Source: Clostridia bacterium
GTDB taxonomy: Bacteria; Bacillota_A; Clostridia; TANB77; CAG-508
Assembly: GCA_017475185.1 (NCBI GenBank)
Contig: JAFVGB010000022.1
Span: forward strand, 1 to 64,000
Length of the DNA stretch: 64,000 nucleotides
Direction: 5' to 3'
Shown here: positions 51,279-62,400 of the stretch, piece by piece
How positions within the stretch are numbered: position 1 is the stretch's first letter
How the letters are laid out: every line of letters starts with the position of its first letter
The notes under the pieces: model-generated
Database searches by the model: none
What the model was told of the DNA's origin: nothing
The model's input: the letters and a program-made list of their open reading frames with translations, nothing else
Position numbers and translations under genes: made by a program

Positions 51279-53972
51279 ATGTGGCAATCATTAAATTTAA
51301 GTGAGGTAAAGCAAAAATTAAAAACTAATTATCAATATGGCCTCACAAATGAAGAAGTAATAAAACGATTTAGTGAATATGGTGAAAATAAATTAGAGGA
51401 CAAGCCAAGGGAGAGTCTTATAATAAAATTTTTAAAACAATTTAATGATTTTATGATTATTATTTTGATTATTGCCTCGATAGTTTCTGCTATAATTGAA
51501 AAAATGCAGGGATCTAATGATTATTTAGATTCTATTATAATTATAGCTATTGTTATTTTTAATGCTATTATGGGAATAATTCAAGAAGCAAAGGCTGAAA
51601 AATCTCTTGAAGCACTTAAAAAAATGACTGCGCCAGTTGTTAAAGTAAGAAGAGAGGGACGAATTAGACAAATTAATAGTAATGAATTAGTTCCAGGAGA
51701 TATTGTAATTTTAGAAGCTGGAAATTTTGTCCCAGCTGATTGTAGATTAATAAATAGTTTTAATTTAAAAGCTGAAGAATCCAGTTTAACAGGTGAAACT
51801 GTTCCTGTTGAAAAAAATGCATCATTAGTCCTAAAAGAAAAAACTGGAATAGGTGATTGCCTAAATATGGTCTTCGCAACAACTATTATTGTAAATGGTC
51901 ATGGAGAAGGTGTTGTAACAGAAACAGGAATGAATACTAAAGTTGGTAGAATTGCAAAAATGATAATAACAAATGAAGCCCCAGAAACTCCAATTCAAAG
52001 GAAACTAGGAGAGGTAGGAAAGACTTTAGGATTAGCATGTTTAGGAATATGTGCATTTATTTTTTGCATAGGTATAATAAAAAAAATCCCTCCTATAGAA
52101 ATGTTTATGACATCAGTTGGATTAGCAGTTGCAGCAATTCCAGAAGGATTACCTGCAATTGTTACAATAGTTCTTTCAATAGGTGTGACAAAAATGGCAA
52201 AGAAAAATAGTATAATAAGAAAATTACCAGCTGTTGAAACATTGGGAAGTAGTAGTGTAATTTGTTCAGATAAAACAGGAACCCTAACTCAAAATAAAAT
52301 GCAGGTTGTTCAAGTTCTTACTCCAAATTTATCAAGTGGAATGAATTTAAATAATGAAAATGCATATTTAGTTCACAATTCAAATTTAGCAATAGAACTT
52401 GCAACAATGTGTACAGATGTTGAAGTTTCGTATGATGATGGAAAAGTAAATATTTCAGGTGATCCAACTGAAATAGCAATAGTAGAAGAATGTTATAAAT
52501 TAGGAAAAACTAAGAAAGGTTTATATAATCAGTTTGAAAGAATAAATGATATTCCATTTGATTCATCAAGAAAAATGATGACAACAATACATAAAATAGG
52601 AAACAAATATAGAATTGTTACTAAAGGAGCACCAGATGTTTTAATAAAAAGATGTAGTAAATATTACTCAAATAATCAGATTTCTAGTCTTGGAATGTCA
52701 ATTATAAATCTTATAGAACAGCAAAATGAAAATATGGCTAAAAAAGCATTAAGAGTAATAGCGGTAGGCTACAAAGATGTAGATATTTTGCCAAGTAAAA
52801 TAGAAAGTAGCAATATCGAAAATGATTTAATTTTTACAGGATTAATAGGAATGATTGATCCACCAAGAGAAGGTGTGAAAGAGGCAATAAGCACATGTCG
52901 TAAAGCGGGAATAAAAACAGTAATGATTACAGGAGATCACATTACAACTGCAAATGCAATTGCAACAGAGCTAGGAATATTGAAAAATGGAGATTTATCT
53001 ATAACAGGAGCAGAATTAGACAGGCTTCCAAAAGCAGAATTTAAAAGAAATATAATGAAGTATTCTGTATTTGCACGAGTAACTCCTGAACATAAGGTTG
53101 AAATTGTAAAAGCATTCCAAGGAACAGGTGCAGTTGTTGCAATGACAGGTGATGGCGTAAATGATGCACCAGCATTAAAAAATGCAGATATAGGAATAGC
53201 AATGGGGTTAAATGGAACTGATGTTGCCAAAAATGCTGCAGATATGGTACTTACTGATGATAATTTTGTAACAATAGTTGAAGCAGTAAAATATGGAAGA
53301 ACAATTTTTAGCAATATAAAAAAAGCAATACATTTCTTAATTGCTACAAATGTTGGAGAAATTGTTACAATATTTTTAGGTTTATTAATTGGTATGAAAT
53401 CACCATTACTTGCAATTCAGTTATTATGGATTAATTTAATAACAGATTCTTTGCCAGCAATAGCACTTGGATTAGAAAATCCAGACAAAAACATAATGAC
53501 AGATAAACCAAGAAACCCAAAGAAAAGCATATTTGCTGATGGATTGTGGGAACGAATTATTGTTGAAGGAGCAATGATAGGAATCTTAAATTTATTCGCA
53601 TTTACAACAGGAACAAGTCTATATGGCATAGAAATTGGAAGAACTATGGCATTTGTTTCATTAGGATTATCAGAACTGATACACAGCTTTAACATTAGAA
53701 GTGACGAATCTATCTTTAAAGTAGGATTATTTCAAAACAAATACTTAGTATTAGCATTTCTAGGTGGAGCATTTTTACAGACAATAGTAGTGATAGTTCC
53801 ACAATTTGCAGAAGTATTCAAACTAACTAATTTAAATACCACACAATGGATTTACACAGCAGGGATTTCCTTGGCACCAATTTTTTTAATGGAGGTACAG
53901 AAATTTGTAAATCAATGGAAATTTGGAAAAGTAGTAACAAAAGAGCAAGTTAGCAGAAATATAATATGTTAA
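51279..53972 (+). CDS. P-type Ca2+-transporting ATPase (SERCA-like, type IIA)
   Basis: This 897-aa pump exports Ca2+ with ATP hydrolysis. It has the cation-transporter N-domain (about 1-70), SLTGETVPVEKN (actuator TGE near 170), the TM4 motif VAAIPEGLPAIVT (near 287), phosphorylation site CSDKTGTLTQNKM (D near 330), KGAPD nucleotide motif, MITGDH and MTGDGVNDAPALKNADIG (near 624). TM5 retains ATNVGEI and TM6 NLITDSLPAIALG, the residues that form both Ca2+ sites in SERCA. The start is ATG 51279 after AAGGAGGA. It stands alone between terminators. Confidence 0.94.
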   Translation: MWQSLNLSEVKQKLKTNYQYGLTNEEVIKRFSEYGENKLEDKPRESLIIKFLKQFNDFMIIILIIASIVSAIIEKMQGSNDYLDSIIIIAIVIFNAIMGIIQEAKAEKSLEALKKMTAPVVKVRREGRIRQINSNELVPGDIVILEAGNFVPADCRLINSFNLKAEESSLTGETVPVEKNASLVLKEKTGIGDCLNMVFATTIIVNGHGEGVVTETGMNTKVGRIAKMIITNEAPETPIQRKLGEVGKTLGLACLGICAFIFCIGIIKKIPPIEMFMTSVGLAVAAIPEGLPAIVTIVLSIGVTKMAKKNSIIRKLPAVETLGSSSVICSDKTGTLTQNKMQVVQVLTPNLSSGMNLNNENAYLVHNSNLAIELATMCTDVEVSYDDGKVNISGDPTEIAIVEECYKLGKTKKGLYNQFERINDIPFDSSRKMMTTIHKIGNKYRIVTKGAPDVLIKRCSKYYSNNQISSLGMSIINLIEQQNENMAKKALRVIAVGYKDVDILPSKIESSNIENDLIFTGLIGMIDPPREGVKEAISTCRKAGIKTVMITGDHITTANAIATELGILKNGDLSITGAELDRLPKAEFKRNIMKYSVFARVTPEHKVEIVKAFQGTGAVVAMTGDGVNDAPALKNADIGIAMGLNGTDVAKNAADMVLTDDNFVTIVEAVKYGRTIFSNIKKAIHFLIATNVGEIVTIFLGLLIGMKSPLLAIQLLWINLITDSLPAIALGLENPDKNIMTDKPRNPKKSIFADGLWERIIVEGAMIGILNLFAFTTGTSLYGIEIGRTMAFVSLGLSELIHSFNIRSDESIFKVGLFQNKYLVLAFLGGAFLQTIVVIVPQFAEVFKLTNLNTTQWIYTAGISLAPIFLMEVQKFVNQWKFGKVVTKEQVSRNIIC

Positions 53973-53991
53973 AAATTCGAAGTATTGTAGA

Positions 53992-54211
53992 GCCGAAAAA
54001 AGTTTATAATTCATAGTTAAAGAAAATATATTAACATTCCGCAGACTTGCTGGCTTGGCTTTGCTAAAAGGTAAAAGAAAATTTGGATTTGAATATTGTT
54101 TTTTTATCAATTATTTCTTTTACTTCTTTTAACAAACCTCGCCAACTGCGCGTCTCGTGCTCCATTGTTAATATATTTTCTTTAAATATGAATTCTAAAC
54201 TTTTTTCGGCT
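53992..54211. repeat. 220-bp imperfect giant hairpin (MITE-like)
   Basis: Outer arms of about 49 bases (53992-54040 and 54163-54211) are near-perfect reverse complements. Both carry AGCCGAAAAAAGTTTA, AATTCATA and AAAGAAAATATATTAACA with only a few mismatches. Inner arms continue the symmetry: TTGGC, then a GCTAAAAGGTAAAAGAAA side and a TTTCTTTTACTTCTTTTAAC side. The inner part is locally G/C-rich (GCCAACTGCGCGTCTCGTGC), unlike its surroundings. It fills most of the 317-base space between the Ca2+ ATPase and the pyrB promoter. No protein is encoded. Confidence 0.7.
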
Positions 54212-54219
54212 AACTACTA

Positions 54220-54248
54220 TTGACAGGAATTAACTTTATTTATATAAT
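54220..54248 (+). promoter_or_regulatory. SigA promoter of pyrB
   Basis: TTGACA (54220-54225), a 17-base spacer and TATAAT (54243-54248). The leader is short, with no PyrR or uracil attenuator structure seen. Confidence 0.75.
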
Positions 54249-54289
54249 GTCACAAAATGTCGAAAGACAAAACAGGAGGATATTATATA

Positions 54290-55192
54290 ATGAAAAATGT
54301 AATAAGCTGTGATCAATTCACAAAAGAAGATTTAAAAAAATTATTTGATTTAGCAGATGTAGTAAGAACCAATCCAGAAAAGTATATGAATGCTTTAAAT
54401 GGAAAGGTTGTTACTACTCTTTTTTTTGAGCCAAGTACACGTACAAGATTATCATTTGAAACAGCAGTTGTTCGATTAGGAGGAAGATTGGTTTCAACAG
54501 AAAATGGGAAAACTAATTCATCATCAACAAAAGGTGAAACTTTGGAAGATACAATTAAAGTTGTAACAGGATATACAGATGCCATTATAATGAGACATTC
54601 ATTTAATGATGCAGCAGAAAGAGCTGCTAAAGTTGCAACAGTTCCAGTAATAAATGCAGGAAGTGGAAAAGGAGAACATCCTACACAAAGCCTATTAGAT
54701 GCATATACTATTAGAAGGGAAAAAGGAAGATTAGATAATTTAAAAATCGCAATATTAGGTGATTTAATAAATGGAAGAACAATTCATTCATTAATTAAAT
54801 TATTTGGAAGATACGAAAATATAGAATTTTATGGATTATCTAAAGAAAACTTGGCATTACCTGAAAAATATGTTAAAATAATAGAAGATAGTGGTAATAA
54901 ATATTTTAAGTGTAATTCATTTTCAGAAATTCCAAAAGATGTTGATGTTATGTATCACACAAGAATACAAGCAGAAAGAAGTGACGAAGATTTAGGTAAA
55001 GAAGAATTTATAATTAATAAAGAAGTTTTAGACAGGTTTTCTGAGAATACATTAGTACTACATCCTTTACCTAGGGTTGATGAAATTGCAACTGACATTG
55101 ATGATGATAAAAGAGCAATGTATTTTAAACAAGCACATAATGGAATGTGGGTTAGAATGGCTTTATTACTTGAGGTATTTGAATTAAATTAA
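54290..55192 (+). CDS. pyrB: Aspartate carbamoyltransferase catalytic chain
   Basis: PyrB joins carbamoyl phosphate and aspartate in pyrimidine synthesis. The carbamoyl phosphate motif is FFEPSTRTRLSFETAVVRLGG (about 45-65). HPTQSLLDAYTI (about 125-136), LGDLINGRTIHSL and VLHPLPRVDEI (about 259-269) complete the family pattern. The 300-aa length suits PyrB. The start ATG 54290 follows CAGGAGGA by nine bases; an ATG 33 bases earlier lacks one. No pyrI or other pyr gene is adjacent. Confidence 0.95.
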   Translation: MKNVISCDQFTKEDLKKLFDLADVVRTNPEKYMNALNGKVVTTLFFEPSTRTRLSFETAVVRLGGRLVSTENGKTNSSSTKGETLEDTIKVVTGYTDAIIMRHSFNDAAERAAKVATVPVINAGSGKGEHPTQSLLDAYTIRREKGRLDNLKIAILGDLINGRTIHSLIKLFGRYENIEFYGLSKENLALPEKYVKIIEDSGNKYFKCNSFSEIPKDVDVMYHTRIQAERSDEDLGKEEFIINKEVLDRFSENTLVLHPLPRVDEIATDIDDDKRAMYFKQAHNGMWVRMALLLEVFELN

Positions 55193-55204
55193 AGAGGTGA
55201 TTTT

Positions 55205-56320
55205 ATGGCTGAAAGAGATACTAGAAATGAAAAAATAATAGAAGATTTTGTTTTAGTAAGAAGTGACAAAACTCCTATTTATAAAGACAAAGATGTAACA
55301 GTTCGAGTTATTGGAGTAACCAAAGAAGGACCTGAATTTGAAGTTATAAAAAAAGATGAAAACGATGAAGAAAAAAGAATAGGAATTGTTAAGGGAGATA
55401 AAACTTTTAAATTTGATTCAAGTTTTAAGAAAGAATTAAGAGCACGTATGGAGAAATTATATGGTAAATTTAAAAGTGATAAAATGTACGAATCTTTAGG
55501 ATTTGATGATGCTGAAATAAAATATGATGTTATTGGAAAATTGAATGAACAACAGAGAGCTGCAAAAAACAATGAAAAAGATAAAGAGCAAAAACTTGAA
55601 AATGTAGATGGAATTGCAACAAATGAGCAGAACAATGATGATAAAAATAAAGAGGAAGAAAAGAAAAAAAATAATAAAAATAATATCGAGAAAAAAGATA
55701 TAAAAGGTAAAAATATTACTAAAATAACTCCACTAAAACCAAATATGAGTAATAGTGTTCCTGGATATACTAATCTTACAGCAGTAGAAGAAGATAGAGA
55801 TAATTTAACATTTTATGGGAAAAATTCTCAAACAGGAGAAATAGAAGAAGTTAAAAGTTTAGATTATGGTGAAAAAGCAGTGCAAAGAAGAGGAAGAGAT
55901 GGAAGAGAATATGTTACAAATTCTGGAACAATAAAAAAGATTGCTGGTGGGCCTACATTAGCTATTGATGACACAAAATCAAAAGATTTAGAAGTTAACG
56001 AAATGCAAGGAGACATAGATGGAGATGGTATTGAAAATGCAAGAGAAGTGTCAACTTCACAAAATCCAACTAAGAGTCAGGAATTACAAAATGGTGAAGA
56101 TTTAACTGAAACACAGGCTATAAAATGGGTTGAAGAACATTATAAAAGAAATTCAGATATCAGAAATAAAGTTATAAATGATATAAAAGCTCAGGAAACA
56201 ATTACAATAGATGAGATTAAAGAATTATATGAACAATATGATAAAGAATTAGAGGAAACAGAAGAAGAAATGAGAGGAAGAAATAGAGAAGAACGTGGAA
56301 ATTCGTCTAGTAACAATTAA
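55205..56320 (+). CDS. Hypothetical low-complexity charged protein with DxDGDG motif
   Basis: The 371-aa protein has no signal peptide or membrane segment. Residues 8-105 form a possible compact domain (EKIIEDFVLVRSDKTPIYKDKDVTVRVIGV to YESLGFDDAEIKYDVIGK). Residues 110-165 are a Lys/Glu/Asn-rich linker. A second region (about 185-260) includes LTFYGKNSQTGEIEEV and RRGRDGREYVTNSG. Next comes GDIDGDGIENAREV (about 267-280), an EF-hand/thrombospondin-3-like Ca2+ loop, and a helical acidic end (DEIKELYEQYDKELEETEEEM). The function is unknown. It starts 12 bases after pyrB with AGAGGTGA, so the two are probably co-transcribed. Confidence 0.78.
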   Translation: MAERDTRNEKIIEDFVLVRSDKTPIYKDKDVTVRVIGVTKEGPEFEVIKKDENDEEKRIGIVKGDKTFKFDSSFKKELRARMEKLYGKFKSDKMYESLGFDDAEIKYDVIGKLNEQQRAAKNNEKDKEQKLENVDGIATNEQNNDDKNKEEEKKKNNKNNIEKKDIKGKNITKITPLKPNMSNSVPGYTNLTAVEEDRDNLTFYGKNSQTGEIEEVKSLDYGEKAVQRRGRDGREYVTNSGTIKKIAGGPTLAIDDTKSKDLEVNEMQGDIDGDGIENAREVSTSQNPTKSQELQNGEDLTETQAIKWVEEHYKRNSDIRNKVINDIKAQETITIDEIKELYEQYDKELEETEEEMRGRNREERGNSSSNN

Positions 56321-56334
56321 AACAAAAAAAATAG

Positions 56335-56363
56335 AAATAGGGATATATTTCCCTATTTTTTTA
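56335..56363 (+). terminator. Intrinsic terminator after the charged protein gene
   Basis: AATAGGGA pairs with TCCCTATT over ATAT-type loop bases and is followed by a T-run. Confidence 0.8.
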
Positions 56364-56488
56364 TTTGAAAAACAGAAACATTCTCCATTTCAAAATTTTT
56401 TAAACAAAAATTAAAATGCATAAAAAATCCCAAATTTGGAGAAAATATTTCTAAAAAATAAATACAAAAATCGCAAGAGGTGGCAAAT

Positions 56489-59400
56489 TTGGGAGATTAT
56501 AAAATATTAAGTATAAAAGGTGTTGTATTAGACAAATATCAACTTGAAAATTATTTGGCAAAATTAGCATCAGATAATATTTTAAAAAATAAATCAGATA
56601 AAAACACATATCCAATACCAAGAGTAAAAGACAATTTTGAATATATAACAAATGTTTATAATACCTTAACAGAACATATAAAACTTGGAATTCCAGTTCA
56701 TCCAGCAGGAGAATGGATATTGGACAATTATTATATTATAGAAAAAACTGTTAAGACAATAATAAAAGATATGCCTTTAAAAAAATATACAGGTCTTATT
56801 GGATTAGAAAATGGTACGTATAAAGGATTTGCTAGAATATATGTATTAGCTAGCGAAATTGTTGCATATACAGACGGAGTTATTGACAGAAATAATTTAA
56901 GTAGTTTATTAGAAAGCTATCAATCAAAGAAAAACTTGAGTATGGATGAAATATGGAATATAGGAATTTTTTTACAGATAGCTTTAATAGAAAATATTCG
57001 AGTTATATGTGAAAAAGTATATTCTTCTCAAATACAAAAATATAAAGTAGAAAACATAATAGAAAGGTTAGTAGAAAATAAAGAAGATTTAAAATTTAAA
57101 AATATATCATTAACAAGAGATTATTCATATAGAGAAATGAAATATCCATTTATTGAGTATATGTCTTATAGGCTTAAACAGTATGGCAGACAAGCATATG
57201 CTTTTTTAAATATTTTAGAAGAACAAGTTGATAAAATGGGATTGAGTGTTTCAGAAGTTATTCAAAAAGAACATTTTGATATAGCAGTAAAAAAGGTTTC
57301 TATGGGAAATTCTATTACAAGTATAAATACAATAATAAGAGTAAATTTTTTGGAAATCTTTGAACAAATAAATGGTGTTGAAGAAATTTTGAAAAAAGAT
57401 CCAGCCAGAGTATATAGCAAAATGGATTATAAAACTAGGTCATATTATAGACAAGAAATAGAAAAAATTGCTAAAAAGACAAAAATCTCAGAGATGTATA
57501 TAGCAAAAAAATGCCTAGAATTAGCAGAAAATGAAAATGATGAAAAAAAATCACATATAGGATATTATTTAATATCAAAAGGTAAAAGTAAATTAATGTC
57601 AGAATTATTAAATAAAAATATAAAATATATAAATCCAGCAGTTAAAGAAAAAATTTATATTTTTGGAGTCATTTTTTTATCTATAATTATAAGTTTTTTA
57701 TGTGGAATGTATGTGTATAATTATTCTTCAAATTTTATAATTTCTGCAATTATATTCATAGGAACATTAGTTCCAAATCAAACAATAGTTGTACAGTTAA
57801 TTCAATATATTATGGGAAAAATAATTAAACCTAAAATTTTACCAAAACTAGATTATAAACTGGGAATTCCTGAAGATAATGCTACAATGGTAATAATTCC
57901 AACAATTATTAAAAGCAAAGAAAAAGTACAAGAATTATTTTCAAAATTAGAAGTTTATTATATTGCAAATAAAAGTGATAATTTATATTTTACATTATTA
58001 GGAGATTGTACAAGCGGAAAAAATGAAAAAGAAAAGTTTGATGAAGAGATTATAGAAGCGGGAATTTTAGAAATAAAAAAATTAAATGAAAAATATCCAG
58101 ACAACAGATTTAATAAGTTTAATTTTGTATATAGAAAAAGAACTTGGAATGAATGTGAAGGGTGTTATTTGGGCTGGGAGAGAAAAAGAGGCGCAATTAA
58201 TCAATTTAATGAATATTTACTTGGAAATATAAAAAGCCCTTTTTTGTATAATAGTTTTGAAGATGTTGAAGCAAATAATTATTTAGTAAAGAAAGAAAAA
58301 GACGAATGCGCAAAATCAACTATTCCGAAAATAAAATATATAATTACATTAGATAGTGATACAGACCTAGTTTTAAATTCTGGGTTAGAGTTAATTGGAG
58401 CAATGGCTCATGTTTTAAACAAACCAGTAATTGATAAAAATAAAAATGTTGTAATAGATGGTCATGCTTTAATGCAGCCTAGAGTAGGAGTAGGGCTACT
58501 AGAAGTAAGAAGAAGTGCTTTTACTAAAATTTTTTCAGGATTAGGTGGAACAGATTCATATGTAAATGCTACTTTTGATGTTTACCAAGATAATTTTGAT
58601 GAAGGGATTTTTACAGGAAAAGGAATTTATGATTTAAAAGTTTTTTCTGAAGTGTTAAAAAATGAAATTCCAGAAAATACTGTTTTAAGTCATGATTTAT
58701 TAGAGGGTTCATATTTAAGATGTGGAATGGTTTCAGATGTATTATTAATGGATGGTTATCCTACTAATTATTTATCTTTTAAGAAAAGACTTCATAGATG
58801 GATTAGAGGGGATTATCAAATACTAAATTGGTTAAAAAACAAAAAAATAAACATATTATCAAAATATAAAATTGTAGATAATATATTACGAAGTAAATTA
58901 GATACAAGTATATTATTGTCAATATTAATAATGATTGTTATAAAAGTAATTTACAAAATAAAAATATGGCCAATTATTTTTTTATTAGTTGTATCTTTAA
59001 TAATTCCATATGTTTTGGAATTTGTTAATAAAATAGTATTTAGAAAAGATGGTGAAACTGGTCATAAGACATTTGTAAAAAAACAGTCAACAATAAAAAA
59101 TAGCTTTATAAAAGCAGTTTTATCAATATCTATTTTACCAGATAAAGCGTATATGTCATGTAATGCTGAATTAACTAGTTTGTATAGAATGCTTATAAGT
59201 AAAAAGCATTTATTAGAATGGGTAACAGCAGAGGAAGCAGAAAAAAATTTGAAAAATGATTTGAAAAATTATTATTTACAAATGATGCCAAATATAATTG
59301 CTGGATTAATAGGATTGGGAATAGTTGTTATAACAGATTTTGAAATATTATCACAAATAGTTATTATAGTGTTATCTCTTTTATGGATTATTGCTCCAAG

Positions 59401-62400
59401 TGTTATGTATTATATAAGTAAACCGATAAAAGAAATCAAAAAAATAAATTTGCTTAATAAATCTGAAAAAGAGTATATACTAGAGATTGCAAAAAAAACA
59501 TGGGCATTTTTTAAAGACAATATTGTAGAAAATACTAATTATTTACCACCAGATAATTATCAAGAAGATAGAAAACCTAAAATTGTAATGAGAACTTCAT
59601 CTACAAATATTGGACTTGGAATGTTATCTGTTATATCAAGCTATGATTTAAAATTTGAAAATTTAGAAGATACAGTTAACCTTCTAGAAAAAATGATAAA
59701 TACAGTTTATGGATTACAAAAATGGAATGGCCATTTATATAATTGGTATAATTTAGATAATTTGCAACCACTTATGCCCAGATTTGTTTCATCGGTAGAT
59801 AGCGGAAATTTTGTGGGATATTTATATGTTGTATTTCAATTTTTAGAAAATATTCAAAATGAAAAAGATGAATTAAAAGATAAAATTATTAGTATGAAGT
59901 TGCAATTAAAAGAAGTAATAAAAAATACAGATTTTAATAAATTATTTGATAACAAAAATAATCTGTTTTCAGTAGGATTTGATGTAGAAGAAAACAAATT
60001 AGTAGATTCATATTATGATTTACTTGCTTCAGAAGCAAGACAAGCAAGCTTAGTTGCTATTGCAAAAAAAGATATAGATGTCAAAAATTGGTATAATTTA
60101 AGTAGAACATTAACGGTATTAAATAAATACAAAGGTTTGGTTTCTTGGTCAGGAACAGCATTTGAGTATTTGATGCCAAATATAAATATTCCAAAGTATC
60201 CAGGAAGTTTATTAGATGAATCTTGTAAATTTATGATAATGAGCCAAAAAGAATATGCAAAAAAATTAGGAATTCCTTGGGGAATTTCTGAATCGGCATT
60301 TAATTTAAAAGATTTAAATAATAATTATCAATATAAGGCTTTTGGAATTCCATGGCTTGGTTTAAAAAGAGGTTTAGCAGATGAAATGGTTGTATCTTCA
60401 TATGGCTCAGTTTTGGCAATAACAGAAGATCCAAAAACAGTAATAAATAATTTGAAAGTTTTAGAAAGTCAAGGAATGTATAGCAAATATGGATTTTATG
60501 AGGCTAATGATTATACTCCAAACAGAATATCAAAAAACAAAAAATATGAAAATGTAAAAACTTTTATGGCACATCATCAAGCACTTATATTGCTTGCAAT
60601 TGATAATTTATTTAATGATAATATTTTACAAAAAAGATTTATGAAAAATCCGGAAATGCAGGCTGTAAATATATTATTAGAAGAAAGAATGCCAGAAAAT
60701 GTGATTATTACAAAAGAGAAAAAAGAAAAAGTAGAGAAAATTAAATATAATAATTATGATTTTTATTCTGAAAAAAATATTTCTAAAATAGGAAATGAAC
60801 CAGAGAAATATAACTTAATTTCAAATAAAGATTATACAATTGTTGTTGATGAAAAAGGTAATGGATATAGCAAATATAAAGATATTTTAATAAATAGGTA
60901 TAAGTCAACATCTGACATAGAGCAAGGAATAGGTTTTTATATTAAGAATATAAAAAATAAAAAAATATGGAAAAATAGTTATAGTCAAATAACTGAAAAA
61001 CCAGATAAATACAGTGTTACATTTGCACCAGACAAAACAAAAATAACAAGAATTGATGGAAATATAGAAACAAAAACAAAAATAACAGTTAGTCCAAATG
61101 ATTCGTTAGAAATTCGAAGATTAGAAATAAAAAATTTGGGAAATACAGATGAAACATTAGAAGTTAGTTCTTTTATAGAACCTGTATTATCAAACCAAGA
61201 CCAAGAATATGCTCATCCAGCATTTAATAATTTATTTTTAAATTATGAATATATACCAGAGACAAATACAATTTTAGTAAAAAGAAAAAAACGTTCACAA
61301 AATCAAAAAGAAGTTTTTATGGCAATTAATTTTTACTCTCAAGAAAAACAAATAGGAGATTTAGAATATGAAATAAGTAAAGAAAGATTTATAGGAAGAA
61401 ATAATTATGAAGTTCCAAAATTGATTGAAAACTCAAAACCTTTTAGCAAAAAAATAGAATTAACAACAGATCCTATTGTAGCAATAAGAAAAACAATTAA
61501 TGTAAAAGCAAAAGAAAGTGTCAATTTAGATTTAATAATATGTGTTTCTGAAGATAAAGATTATGTTTTAAATACAATAAAAAAATATATGAATAGTGAT
61601 AACAATAAAAGAACCTTTGAGTTGTCAAGAGCTAGAATTGAAGCAGAAAACAGATATTTAGATATAACAGGAAACGATATTTCAATTTATCAAAAATTAT
61701 TAACTTATGTTTTAGGAAATAATATAAAGAAAAGTGTAGATGTTAATAATGAAATATATCCAATTACAGAGTTATGGAAATTTGGAATATCAGGGGACTT
61801 ACCAATTATTTTTGCAAAAATAAAAAGTGTAAGTGATATTGACCTTATTACAGAACTAATAAAGGCATATGATTATTTTAAAAATAAAAACTTAAAAATT
61901 GATTTGGTAATATTAAACGAGGAAAAAGAAAAATATGATAGTTATGTTAAAGATGCAATTTTAGATTGTATATTAAATAGACATTTAGAGTATATGTTAA
62001 ATTGTAAAGGCGGAATATATATTCTAAATAATATTAAAGATGAAGACAAAAAAATGTTAACAGTGTATTCAAAACTAGTATTGGATGCTAAAAATGGAAG
62101 TCTAAATTTACAATTAAATGACATTGAAGAAGATACCTTAAAATTAAATGTAAATGATTCAATAGAGAATATAGAATTTATTGAAGAAAATAAAAAAGAA
62201 AATCAGTTATTAAATTATAATTTAAAATATTACAATGAATATGGTGGTTTTTCTCAAGATGGAAAAGAATATTTGATTAAAGTTAATAAAAATGAAAATA
62301 CTCCAATGCCGTGGAGTCATATTATGGCAAATGAAAATTTTGGTACTCTTGTAACAGATTCAATGGCAGGCTATACTTGGTATAAAAATAGTAGACTAAA

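Noticed and set aside
53886..54110. 74-codon minus-strand frame at the end of the Ca2+ ATPase
   Set aside because: It spans the ATPase C-terminus and half of the giant hairpin; no start signal or recognisable product.
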